In this document: positions 44,572 through 55,817 of the stretch, piece by piece
Layout: every line of letters starts with the position of its first letter
Position numbering within the stretch: the first letter of the stretch is position 1
NCBI GenBank assembly: GCA_037043015.1
Contig: CM073322.1
Span: forward strand, 23,836,364 to 23,900,363
From: Bryum argenteum
Lineage: Eukaryota; Streptophyta; Bryopsida; Bryales; Bryaceae
Direction of reading: 5' to 3'
DNA length: 64,000 nucleotides
Program-made: the position numbers and the translations under genes
The notes under the pieces: model-generated
Databases searched by the model: none
What the model saw: only the letters and a program-made list of their open reading frames with translations
What the model was told of the DNA's origin: nothing

Positions 44572-46240
44572 ATGGCCCGGCTCTCTGGATTTGTTGCCGT
44601 TGCGCTCCTGTTAATCGGTGTGGGACATGTGTGCCAGGCCGTGACGGATCCCCTGAAGAAAGCCAACCATGATGCAACTGAGGCAGACTTCTGGCAATGG
44701 GTGTCGGCGGTGGAGGCGAATCACCAAACATATACGCTGACTGTCAACCCCGAGATGACCACGGAGGCTGTTTCGAGCACTTTGTATGTAGGAAACGGCG
44801 GGTACAGTAAGGTGCAAGATGCTGTCGATGCTGCTCCTTCCGGCGGCGGCCGCACCACCATCCAAATCGCTTCTGGAAGCTACTGGTCAGCTATCTAACA
44901 TCCTCCAAATCCTCGTTTCCAGTCCGAGCACTTGCACAAACCATGTACATTTTGAATGCTATCATCAAAACATTCAGAAAGAGTCAACCTTACGTGCTCC
45001 GAAGCGTGTTTGCAATTCATCGTGGGAGTGACGAGAGTATCTTCCACGGTTTCGTGCTATGTGTGGGTATATAGTGCATCATTCTTATATTTTTGGAGTA
45101 TATGTGGTTTGGCAGGGGGAAGGTAACGGTGCCCAAGGGGAAGACGATCACGTTTGAAGGAGTGGGCAGCCCCGAGATCAACTACGATGATACGGCCTCT
45201 TCTGCAGGAAGCACTTCCAACAGTGCTACAGTGGCAATTCTGGCAGATAACTTCATTGCTAGAGGCGTTACTTTCAGGGTACGAACTTAGTCGGAACATT
45301 CATCACTTGAAGTGATGCATTCTCTAGAGCTTGATTCTGACACGTGATTTGTGCAGAACTCCGCTCCGGCTCCCCCCGGAGGCGCTGTGGGAAAACAAGC
45401 AGTGGCGCTTCGAATCACCGGTGACAAAGGAGCGTTTTTCAACTGCAATTTTTTCGGTGCTCAGGACACGCTCTACGACCAGAAAGGTCGTCACTACTTC
45501 AAAAACTGCTACATCGAAGGTACAAATCCAAACTCAGTTATCCATTCTACCATAAGCAATTAATTTCGATCATGAATAACATTGATGCTTGGATTGCTTT
45601 ACAGGCAGCATCGACTTCATTTGTGGCGATGGACAATCAATCTACCAGGTTAGTGTGCTGCTCGGGAGATCGACAACCCTGTTTGTGTTCTTCAAAGAGA
45701 ATGATCGATCTCTTGTACTCATCAGGTAATGATTTGTACTGTGTGCAGAGCTGTCACCTGAACTCCATAGCCAAGCCAGGAAGCGGATCCTTGTCAGCAC
45801 AGAAGAGAACTGGAGACTCAAGCACAGGATTCTCATTTGTGGGCTGCACGATCACTGGCAATGGACCGATTTACTTGGGTCGTGCTTGGGGTCCCAACTC
45901 TCGAACCGTCTTCATTTACTGCAACATTGCGGACATGATCTTGCCGCAAGGCTGGTACGACTGGGGTGATAGCAGCCGACAAAAGTGAGTGTGGGCTAAC
46001 CATCTGAAACTCTCAATCTCTGCCGATTCCATTCTTCCATCGAATAGTCGCTTTCATTTTTATTAAAGGGGAATGCAATCCGTGTGCAGGACGGTGTTTT
46101 TCGGGCAATACAAGTGCACGGGTGCCGGTGCAGACACAAGCAAACGAGTGGGCTGGGCCAGGGAGCTCACAGATTCTCAAGCGTCTGCTCTTTCGTCCAT
46201 GAGCTTCATCGATGGCAGCAGCTGGGTTCCATCAGGATAA
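44572..46240 (+). CDS. Pectin methylesterase, secreted, no PRO domain (6 exons)
   Basis: Exons: 44572-44885, 45116-45278, 45357-45519, 45605-45648, 45749-45984 and 46090-46240. All phases fit and the product is 356 aa. Residues 1-22 form a signal peptide ([12 protein letters not shown], cleavage before VTDP). The mature protein starts directly with the right-handed beta-helix domain, so it lacks the N-terminal inhibitor-like PRO region. Catalytic signatures: GAQDTLYD (Asp 196), [10 protein letters not shown] (Asp 217, nucleophile) and YLGRAWGP (Arg 273), with QAVALRI upstream. It removes methyl esters from cell-wall homogalacturonan in the apoplast. Usual family GxYxE is replaced by GSYWGK at the exon 1/2 junction, and DFIFG reads DFICG. 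The stop follows SSWVPSG. Confidence 0.93.
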
Positions 46241-47893
46241 ACCACATCAATGCTAATAATCTTAATGGCCTTCCCAATTGTGCACACTTTGATTCGATGT
46301 TCTTGCGGAGGCAGGCAAAGGTGTGTCTTTGCTGTGAGAATTGAGTGAGTGTCGGTAATCATCAAGGCCGGCAAGAGTGGCTCAAAAGCTACTAGAAAGA
46401 TTCCTAATTCGGAGTCTAATAATGTGCGACACTGAGGTTACTGATTGGGGTGCATCAGCTTGTTTCATTACTCATTTTTCAATAAAGAATGGTACTGTTG
46501 CTTTGATATTCCCTCCTGTTTTTTAAATAACAATGGCTTCTGTAACTGCATCGCAGATATCGTTTGTTTTCCTGTACAAATGACTACAGCCCCCTATTTT
46601 CCTTCCATACCGATGAACCTGAACAATTTACATAATCCAATCTTTCTCTCTCCAAGAGAAAGAAAGAAAAGGTAAAAGAGAGAATGATGAGGATTTATAT
46701 TGGGAAATAAGATTAAAATTGTCACAGTCTAAATCCACTTTACACTACAAAGAGTGACCCTATCAATTTTTTATGATCATTGCTCTTGACCAAGACCTAT
46801 GACCATGAAAATAACTTGATTTTCTTGGTCATGACTCTTGATCCAGTGTTAAAGGACCAACTTGGCAACCTACACCCAAGGTGAAATTGCCACCGTGGGT
46901 AGGACTCTCGTGGTTTACTCAGAGCACCATTGTAGTCGTGAAAGGGACCGCGCGATGGTGAGGGGCTTCTCGAATCTCGTTGCCACCAAGTGCCGTCCCC
47001 GCCCATTTCTCGCAACATGCGTTTCTCTAACCTCTCATGAATCCTCGCCCTTTCTGAATTCGCCACCATCCCTCCCGCCGTTCGGTCTTTACCGGGACGA
47101 AAACTGTCAAGTATTGCTCACTCGCCACTTGATCTCGCAATTCATCATGCTTCGGTTCCAAATTGGTTCAACGATCGGCTTCGATTACGGATTCCGTAGA
47201 GAAGGCCTCCATTTCGCATCTGACAAGCACTGCCATCTGGTCCCTCAATGGCGGCACTGAACGATATGACTTCCTCGATCGATCGGTGAGCGCGGTTTTG
47301 TCTTCTTGATAATGAGCTGTCTTCAGTCCAATAGAACTCTACAAATTGTGAGTAGATCAAGAATGACAACGAAAGGAGCGAGGTTGCTGTAGTATTCTGC
47401 AATTTCCCGCCACATTGCTAACGATTGTTAGTGATGTGATAATCTTATCCTTAAACGGGATTCGTTGGTTTCCGTCACTGATAAACACTTTCCTTCATAC
47501 AAAGACTGATGTTACCAGATGTGCGTACATGGACTATCGCGGTTTGCCCTGTGATATATGGACAATTATGTGCACGTGTGTGTTCAAAATAAGCTTTCGG
47601 CAGTTGAGTGCTCTGTCGAGGCTTCTTTCCCGGAACGGAATTTCATACAAAAGTCTTCAATCAAGTAGGGCAATTTCAATAAGGACTTGCATCTGGCGCG
47701 TGGTTTTGATAAAATGCCGGCATCGATCGCGCGATCGAGGTCAATCGTATTTCCAAGCTGTATTTTTAGTGCAGAGATTTCCAAATTGTGTCTCAACAGA
47801 TAGCAGTAAATTAGGTTAGAGAAAACGATGAAACAGGAGGAGAATAACAAGCTGTTCTGCAATGTGTGTATATGACCACTTCAATTTTGAACA
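46241..47893. other. Spacer between pectinesterase and the next coding segment
   Basis: The first few hundred bases are the pectinesterase 3' flank. At 46960-47280 composition is richer in GC and could include an untranslated first exon of a downstream gene. No open frame there is convincing. Confidence 0.35.
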
Positions 47894-48073
47894 GAGCTTG
47901 AACAGTTTGAACATAACAGTGTGCTATTCGATCTTCAGAAAGATGCGTCAATTCTTGAGGGCCATCTCATAGATGTTATTCCTGAGGAAACGGAACTTGT
48001 CGATGGAGGAGGAGGATCCGAGATTTTTAGGCTGAGGCACCGAAGAAGTACAATTCTTACGATGGGACAGTAG
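47894..48073 (+). CDS. Orphan terminal exon, unknown protein
   Basis: One frame reads ELEQFEHNSVLFDLQKDASI, then LEGHLIDVIPEETELVDGGG, then SEIFRLRHRRSTILTMGQ and a TAG at 48071-48073. It is preceded by a plausible acceptor (TTTTGAACAG). Composition is strongly protein-like for about 59 codons. I could not find its upstream exons, and the family is not recognised. It ends just before the region where the EXS gene should begin, so it may be the last exon of a separate small gene or a decayed gene. Confidence 0.4.
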   Translation, partial: ELEQFEHNSVLFDLQKDASILEGHLIDVIPEETELVDGGGGSEIFRLRHRRSTILTMGQ

Positions 48074-48664
48074 GTTCAAGCAGAAAGGGCATGAAGGTTT
48101 GTAAATGGCGGGGGTGAGCGAGTTAAGCGCTCCGGCAAAATGGGACTTCAAGGTAACGCTGCGATCCTGATTTTCATTTCGTCGCAGTAAAGTGTCTGGT
48201 TGTTGGCATAAATCTCCCACAAGGAGTGTAATGATGAACTTTTTAGGTGTGTAGCCAATTGAGGACTAAGATGATCAAATTGATCTTCATTGTTTATGCC
48301 TAGCGATATTGAGTAGGTGATAGAGGGACCATCCGTTATCCAGTTGTTATTGAAATTCTCTACCGGCTCATGCACTTATCAACTCATGTGCTGATTTTGG
48401 TGATATGAATGATCAAGCGAATTACTATTTATAAGCATATATTTCTCGGTCTTAGATGTAAGTGGCAAGAGTCAATTTCTAGAGCTTTTCTGTTTAATAT
48501 GTCACTTGATAAGACCAATCACTTCGTTGCCAATGATATTCGCGGTTGCAGGCAATATGTTTTGCTGCATGGATTCCCGTATGCTTGAAGGTAATGACCT
48601 TCCTCTTTACATTATTTGGCTGGACATGCAGCATTCTGAGGCAGACTGCTTCTGGCATATGTAG

Positions 48665-51600
48665 AATGCTAGGTTGTGCCCCCCGAAAGGAGTTTTACAA
48701 AAGAGAGCTAGGTTGTACCATCGTTATGTCAATACGTATCAGTGGAAACCACCGGTGAGTATCTAGAAGTCTAAGTGTTATGCCCATGCAAGTAGTTGTG
48801 CTACTGCGTGTTTTTTCACGGTCTAACGTCCTGGTTTTTCGATTGAAAATGGGGGTTGTCTTGAGAGTGCAGATTGCATACGAGTCTATTATTCTCCTGC
48901 AAAAGCCAGCCGAAGACCCTTTCTTCAAAGAAGTGTATCTATATTACAATCCATTTGTATTGATTGTAAGTCCGTACAAAAGGAACCCTACAAAAGTTTG
49001 TACTAGCACACTGCGAACTAAATTACATACTACGCTAGTTTTCTCCATTTTTACTTCAGACCCATTTTCGAGGTTATCTGATAAAATATTGAAGTGTAAC
49101 ATGCCAAAGATTGTGGACATAAGGTGATTGAGTTTTCGTTGTTGTTGCAGTCTGCGATGGTGTGGCTGTGGGGAATAAATGTCTGGGTGTTTTTGGCCTT
49201 GCGTTTACCCTATGCCCAAGTGTTTGAACTGGACTCAAGCCACATTAATCATAAAGATATCTGGAAGGTGTGTGCCGAGTACCAATTGAGTTGCTTCGGT
49301 GAACTCTGGTCCAAGCTTAATTCTGGTTTGCTTGACTCGTACGTACATATATGTGAAGTTACTTATATGTACTCGTTCGCTTTCATTTTTCATAGATAGC
49401 ATCATGGATGACCGCGGCTGTGACTACAAGCATGACAGCATACCTTTATCTCTATGCACACGGCATGGTTTTTTATGCAGCCTCGCAGCCAGTAAGCTCA
49501 TGACATCTTATACTCCTCTTATGAGAAAGAGTCTCAAAGAAAAGTCTTGACTGATTTTTTGATACATGAGTAGCAATTCAGTTCTCACCGTTGATGAACT
49601 GCTGCATGCTTGACAGATCTTGCTCTACCTGATGGTGCCGTTGGTGATGGGACTGCCTCGAGATATATTGTATAAGCAGACCCGATTCTTCTTCATGAGG
49701 ACTCTTGTTCGCCTTGCATTTCCAATACAGGTATGTTGTAGAACCTGGAAATAGAGGGACAACTTAAATAGAGAGGAAGCCAGTTTTGATCTTCCTTACC
49801 TCATCACAAACTACTGTCATGCAATTTCTCTTTGATAGATTCAATGCCTTTTACAAGGTTAGAGGTTTCAGGGAATGTCAGGTTAGCTACTCTATCACTA
49901 TGATGGATTTTGTTCAGATAAGGCTCAAGTTCATTCGTATATTTGAAGCTACTTTCGTACAGATATCTGGCTCCAGTCCGTTGTTGAAGAGCCCAATTTT
50001 ACAATTCAATATTTCTGTAACAGTCGGACTGCTGCCATTGACATTTTGTCATCTCTTCTGCTACCCAAGATACTTCTCGAGAAAGTGATTGACTTAGGCA
50101 TTCATCATAGCTGGTGTTTTGTCGAAGCTTGTTACTTTCGACCTAGTTGAGCAGTCATATGTGCTTCTAATGTTAAGCGGTTCTAGAGCAGGCTCTGCCG
50201 ATAGCCTACCAGAATGGTTTGGAAGTAACAAAGTTCATATTCATAACGGTCTCTCTTTATTTCCGTCTTTTGCAGCGGATAGCCCTTGCAGACGTCTTGT
50301 GGCGGACGTACTGACCTCCATGGTCAAGTTAGGTGACGTTACGTTCTGATGATGCTGTGCAGCCTGTGTTGTTTGCTGACTTCTTTATCGGTGACGTGAT
50401 AACATCCATGGCCAAAGTATGAAAGCCCGTTCCATCAAACTTGAGCTGGCCATGTGCCCCGTTTATTCGATAGTCTTGTAATAAATCCACCTAAATATAC
50501 TTCTCGGAGTTGTTGTCGAGATGGCTTCTTGTGGCGTTCAGCATTTAGGTTTAGCTTCCAATAGTTCTTTTACCACTGGGTATTCGAGAACACAATTTCT
50601 GGTCTTGATGTTTTACATCAAATGCCAATATATGTCCTTGGTTTGAAATGCTGAATGATCTTCCAAGGGCACCTTCAGGCTTGGAATAATTTGGGACAGG
50701 AAGAGGGATCCTTCAAGCAGAGGTCTGATGAGAAGGTCCACATCCTGCAGGTTTTGTCCGACTTGGAGCGCGCTATTTGTAGGATGTATCACGGACAGGC
50801 AAGTGCTTCTTACCATGTAGGCAGGTCATTGCTGCCCTTGTTTATCTGGATGATCTTTTATCTGGATTATCTGGATTATGAGCGACTAGCTACATTCGTC
50901 ATTCGACCAATTTTGAATCATAATTTGTTTCCATGTTTGTGATTCCATTCGAAATTTTGAGAAATCTCGAATCATTATCGAAATTGTGACTCGAAATCGA
51001 ATCTTAATTGAAATTTTGAGAAATTTTCTGTAATTTGGTCATTGAGGAAGGTTTCATCCTGTCCCGCACTCTTCTCAAGCTGCTAATATTGCTATGATCA
51101 GGAATGCAGCAGGCTTGCATCGAGCGCGAAGGATTCTTAGCAGCAATTGTTTCTCATGAGTTTCCTGCTCTTGTGGATCAGGTTGCTACTGTCGCATCGA
51201 TGGATGCAAATGATACCTGTGGGGGTCACTCTCTTTACGTGCCGGTCGTTTTGGCTTTTCCCTTCTTCTGCAGACTCTTACAGTGCTTACGACAATATAA
51301 AGACACCAAAGACAAGACAACTCTTCTTAATGGTGTGTATCTACTCTGCTAAGATTACGAATGGTTTGTCAGCTGTGAATTCATTTCTTCACCTCTGTAG
51401 TGTTGGACTGTGGGTGGAAACGATGAACAATAACTACATCATCGTCATGTACAGTCGGGTACCACCTGTGAGAAATTTCGTTAACGGGTGGTACCTGACT
51501 GTACATTAACTATGTAACGATTACAGATTCTGCTGTGAATAATTTACTTGTTGCAACTATGTGTTGGGGAGTACCCACCTCTTGTGCGAAGGCTAGCGAT

Positions 51601-52617
51601 AATCTCCTAAGCACAATTACTGTCGATAGAAACCAAGATTTATGGTGGTTTGATGTGGTGGGTGCAGCGTTGAAGTACACTACAACATTTCCGGTTATAT
51701 TTCTTTCTGCCCTTAAGTATCACGTGCAATCAACATTCTGGTATAGCACTTTGCGCCCAGTGTGGGTCCTCTTTGCCATTATCAACTCCGGCTACTCATA
51801 TTGGTGGGATATCACCAAGGACTGGGACCTTGGGTTCGAGACTGACCCTCTGACTTATCTACTCAACACTTGTCTTATGCTGCTCGCTATGTTGTGTTTT
51901 GCGAACTAGCTGTAGTAAGCAGTGCTCTGTATTTGGCGAGTTGATACTTTGAAAAACAGTCCGTCTCAACTTGTTATGCAATTTTCGTAGCGTTTGTTTG
52001 ATTCTAATTACTTAAGTCATTTTGAGTCTCTTCGGTATATAGGATACTACCTCATTACGTAGTACAATATTCTCATTTTTGGTATTTTAGAAGTTACTGA
52101 TGATTGCAGGTGGATGAGTGGTCCATGGAAGCCTACAGAACAACGTCTCCGAGCCACTTTATTATATAGTAGCCCTTGGGTAAGTGGTAAAAGCGTAGGA
52201 CAGCCTGTGCAAGAGGTGCCACTCTTCTTAGGTAGGAATGACTTCATATATGATGCAGATGCTTGTAATGTACCGTAAATAGTATATGTTCCTTACAACA
52301 AAGCTCCTGTAATGGTCCAGATATATTACTGGTCAATAATCAGCAATATGGTGTTACGAGGTGCATGGACGTATAAGCTTTCAGCCGAATTACGGAAAAA
52401 TTACAGGATTGTGTTTCTTTTCTCCTACTTGGAGATGATGCGTCGGTTTCAGTGGATCTTTTTCCGAGTGGAAATTGCAGTACTCAAGATTTCGAGTAGT
52501 TCCACTCCCAGTTCTCTTACTCAGGTATCTTCAATCCCCTTGCAAGGCATTATACCTTCTGCGAGACGTCACATACTCCCAAGACGACGTCACCATGTAG
52601 AAGACGTCACCATGTAG
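48665..52617 (+). CDS. EXS (ERD1/XPR1/SYG1) domain membrane protein (about 11 exons)
   Basis: Exons with consistent phase: 48665-48754, 48873-48965, 49151-49267, 49396-49491, 49617-49730, 50363-50416, 50751-50798, 51182-51332, 51668-51833, 52110-52179 and 52321-52617. Hallmarks are SAMVWLWGINVWVF, TSMTAYLYLYAHG, TRFFFMRTLVRLAFP, DVITSMAK, VLSDLERAICRM, RLLQCLRQYKDTKDK, PVIFLSALKYHV, DITKDWDLG, NMVLRGAWTYKLSA and RRFQWIFFRVE. It is multi-pass. The EXS region is the core of XPR1/PHO1-type phosphate exporters and of yeast Erd1. This gene shows no SPX domain, like the short plant EXS proteins. Intron 7 uses a GC donor. Possible earlier exons are 48105-48152 (MAGVSELSAPAKWDFK) and 48552-48590, so the start is not fixed. 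The C-terminal 35 residues are unusual, and an extra intron at a GTATCT near 52525 is possible. Confidence 0.85.
50276..50328 (+). pseudogene. Dead duplicate of an EXS exon inside an intron
   Basis: The 53-bp stretch after the acceptor TTTTGCAG matches the 54-bp exon at 50363-50416. Allowing one missing base it reads like RIALADVLW, then DVLTSMVK, against VLFADFFIGDVITSMAK in the working exon. The donor is lost (CAAG|TTAGGT instead of GT). It lies in the intron between 49730 and 50363 of the EXS gene. Confidence 0.65.
51447..51506. repeat. Intronic hairpin with 20-bp arms
   Basis: ATGTACAGTCGGGTACCACC (51447-51466), a 20-nt loop, then GGTGGTACCTGACTGTACAT (51487-51506). The arms pair with one mismatch. 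It lies in the intron between EXS exons 51332 and 51668. Confidence 0.85.
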
Positions 52618-53702
52618 ATTTTCTTTCTGAAGCCTCTAAACATCTGAGCAATCTTTCCTGGAAGTCTACTATCACTCTACCACCAAATTTTTCAAGTTCT
52701 GCAACACGTCGAATCCCGGGGATGCCTGAGCACCAACTTTTCCAAACAGATTTCATATCAATATCTGGAGCATAAAGCACTTTCACAAGCATCATAACTA
52801 CCCATCAACTTCACATAAACTTTAGAGGAGGAGCACATTACGAATAATAACCTTGGTCATTATCTTCTGTTATTTTCTGTTGTATTCTCATGCTCATCTT
52901 GATAGTAGTTTAGTGTTCCTGTATATATACTACTGATATTCTTCTGTTCAAGTTCGTTCTTCTCAGGACGTTATTGTTCTGGGCATATCTCACGCAGTAT
53001 ATGATCTTTGACTGGTAGGTAATGCCTGTTCTACTTGGATGTTCTGCTGGAGCTCTTGCTTACTACTTATGGAACTCATAATTTGCCGTAGGGGCCTAGA
53101 GCCCGTGGAAGGAGCAAGCCTGACGGCAAAAGATTGAGATCCTCTATTACACGTGAAAAAAAGGTTAGAAACGCACGTTGTAAGACTGTCTTATTGTGAT
53201 GGTAGATATTGTGTCCACTGTCTATATTTACGTTACAAAATTCACATCGTCAAAGTCGCTTCCAGTAGCATGTTCGTTCTACCTCCTACGTCGGAAGTAT
53301 TATCCTAAGATTATTTAAATTGCTTTCAGTATCATACTGTGCATGTCACTTATTTTCACGACCTTTGATCACAGTGATATAGTACTGCCAGGCTATGATC
53401 CCCAAATTCAAACTGACAATTACAAATGAATATGTTGAAACAGAGGGAAATGTCACCAACGAAAAAATCAAGGAGTCGTTGAGAGAACGGAAGAGGGCGA
53501 CAAAAGAGAAGTACGATCTTAGTGCTTCTACAATGCAACGACATTTTATTTAATTCCTGCAGAGCAGTGAGAAGCCTTGAGCAATTCAGCACAATTCCAG
53601 AATGACGACATTGGCTTGTTAGGCAGTTCATTACACACCTGAAGCTGGTAGAAATCCAGATTCCTAACACTCCACGTTCGATGTAAATGGGGATTTGTTC
53701 TA
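52618..53702. other. Spacer between convergent EXS and FKBP genes
   Basis: GACGTCACCATGTAG is repeated in direct tandem at about 52588 and 52603, overlapping the EXS stop. Beyond that the stretch holds the two 3' flanks. No gene is supported; the open frames at 53356-53758 on the minus strand have no domain. Confidence 0.4.
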
Positions 53703-54479
53703 TTAAGACGGAGCAATAGAGGCTTTTTGAAGCTCCACAACATATTCGAGCGCTTCATTCCCTGGAATTTTGACTCCCAAATTCAAAGTTGCCCCCGTCT
53801 CCCCAAATGCGAGCGCCGGTGGAATGGTGACTCGCCTCTTCCCGCCGACTCGAGTTGATCTCAGCACGTACTCCAAGCCGTCACACATCCCACCCGAGTA
53901 AGGTCGAGCTCCAAAGATGAAAGCCACCGGTCGTTTGCCTTTAGCATTTGTGTCGATGAAAACGTCCCCGGTGCTGGCCACCAGCCCTGTGAGGCTAACC
54001 ACCACTAAGTCTCCACGTTGGGGGGTGGATCCTCCACCCTGACGAAGCTCCGTGTACCTAATCCCGTTGGGTAGAGTCACTTCCGCAGAGCCCTCTACGT
54101 CGCGAGTGCCCTGCTCTTCGCGGAACACTTCGTTCCGAGTCTTGACCTGCTCGGAAATTACCCCGAACGCCAACACTCCCACCCACGCCAATCCCGCCCC
54201 GAGCCCGAATCGCCGCGTCAAATTGGACGAGATCCAGTCGGTGGAATCCGCAACGCGAGGAGGATTAGGGTCGGCTTTCCTCTGTCTGGGAATAGGAATC
54301 ACCGGTTCTTCTCGTGCGGTGCTCTCCTGACCACTAGTGGACGTTTCACCGTCCTCCAACGACGCACGACACAACAGCTGCGAATGCCTGGTGCCCACGA
54401 TGGCAGGTTTCGGGTTAATACTCGCGAAGGCGAGGGGCGCGGATAATACGGTCATGACTCCGTGGATCGCCATGGCCAT
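53703..54479 (-). CDS. Plastid-targeted FKBP-type peptidyl-prolyl isomerase, intronless
   Basis: A single exon encodes 258 aa from the ATG at 54479; codons upstream lack another ATG. Residues 1-40 are Ser/Ala-rich and basic, as in chloroplast transit peptides. A hydrophobic segment (GAGLAWVGVLAFGVI) lies at about 95-110 and may be a membrane anchor or thylakoid signal. The FKBP domain follows: LPNGIRYTELRQGGGSTPQR, GDLVVVSLTG, DVFIDT, VAFIFGARPYSGGMCDGLEY, VGGKRRVTIPPALAFG, and ends LEYVVELQKASIAPS. It is closest in my memory to plant FKBP17-type chloroplast proteins. Several canonical active-site aromatic residues are not at the usual places, so isomerase activity is uncertain; folding assistance in the plastid is the likely role. 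Confidence 0.88.
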   Translation of the reverse strand: MAMAIHGVMTVLSAPLAFASINPKPAIVGTRHSQLLCRASLEDGETSTSGQESTAREEPVIPIPRQRKADPNPPRVADSTDWISSNLTRRFGLGAGLAWVGVLAFGVISEQVKTRNEVFREEQGTRDVEGSAEVTLPNGIRYTELRQGGGSTPQRGDLVVVSLTGLVASTGDVFIDTNAKGKRPVAFIFGARPYSGGMCDGLEYVLRSTRVGGKRRVTIPPALAFGETGATLNLGVKIPGNEALEYVVELQKASIAPS

Positions 54480-55817
54480 CAACACAACTGCTCAGTGCTG
54501 CCCCTTCAGAGCATTGCTTCTGTTCCAAAAAGTGTCACTTATCACCTTTTCCACCCAATCCTCACCCTCAAATCCTGATTGGCTAGCGGGTTATTAGTCG
54601 ATCATTGGTGACTACCATGTGATTTTCAGTCTCAGCAATGCAGTTGCAGTAATCAGATAGGGCAACCAGATTCATTACAACAGAGTGCGCTTGTGAATCG
54701 ATTTGAGAGCCAATGCGGAATTACTGAAGTGGAGGTAGCAACCGATCGTAAACGTACTCACGAGCAGGCCGCGGCGTCGGCTTTGGTTCCCTCCTTTAAG
54801 TCTGCATTCGCTATTTAAATCCCCAATACTCTTGCCGCTATCTCTACAGTTTCTGGCATCAATCGCAAGGTGCGAACTTTATTGCCTCCTCTTGGCGCTT
54901 TCTTCAGGTATCGGCATTGGGTCTGGGCGCGAAGGACGCTGAGGTTCTGTAGGCAAGGTTTCCGTCCGTCTCGCTTTTCAACTCGCCTGTCCCATCATAG
55001 CCACCCTGTAGACCTGAACCCATCCTATTCAAATTCTTAGGGCTAGGTCCCTATGTTTTCGAGAGCCTAGATATCTTTCTCCAATTGAAGTCGCATAACT
55101 TCTCAAAGTTCCCTGCGTTCTTGAAGATAAAAGGATTGGGAAAATCATCGAGAAAATCTCGTGTGACTTGTCAATTAGGCATGTTCCGCGAACAAGGATC
55201 CGTAAACCTCACTTCCCTACATGTGTTTGTTTGATATGCTTCCTTCGGCAAGGTGGTAAATTTACAACCCATGACGGAAGTCGTTTTAATATGTGCATGT
55301 GCTAAATTTATTATCCCATCAAGTAGAGAAACAGACTCAAAATAACTGAAGGGATTGTTCATGATTGTAAGAGCCACTCCTGTATCTGATGTCCAGTCAA
55401 CGACAGATTTAAAACAACTAACCAAAGGGCATGAAACAATGTGACCAAAAAGGTACCGATGTTGTACACTGGAACTTTCTTTTTCACAGAATACATATCA
55501 GACTCACTGATATTGAATAACTTCTGAGCCAGCAGCTCTATTACTAAACCAGTAGCCCTCTCATCTATATGAATAAATTCCTAATGAAAGCGCAGAGTCT
55601 AAAAACTCATCCAGGAGATTAACGATGCCGCTTCGGGCCCACCCCTCAGGGTTATCTCCAGAAGGGAATCAGATTGTGAGCTACTAAGAGGAGAATCACG
55701 TCTCTATGTTCGGACATGAATGCTCTTGATCACAGCGGACCCAAAAATGTGTTTGGTCGTTTCCTTAAAAGATGGATATGACCTGATGCTCTGGAGAATC
55801 TGAACTAAACTGATTGC
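54480..55817. promoter_or_regulatory. FKBP upstream region and RPOT 3' flank
   Basis: The first part should hold the promoter and 5' UTR of the minus-strand FKBP gene. From about 55000 it is the 3' flank of the RNA polymerase gene. No other gene is supported. Confidence 0.4.

Noticed and set aside
54052-54597. Plus-strand open frames opposite the FKBP gene
   Set aside because: Antisense of a clear FKBP domain.
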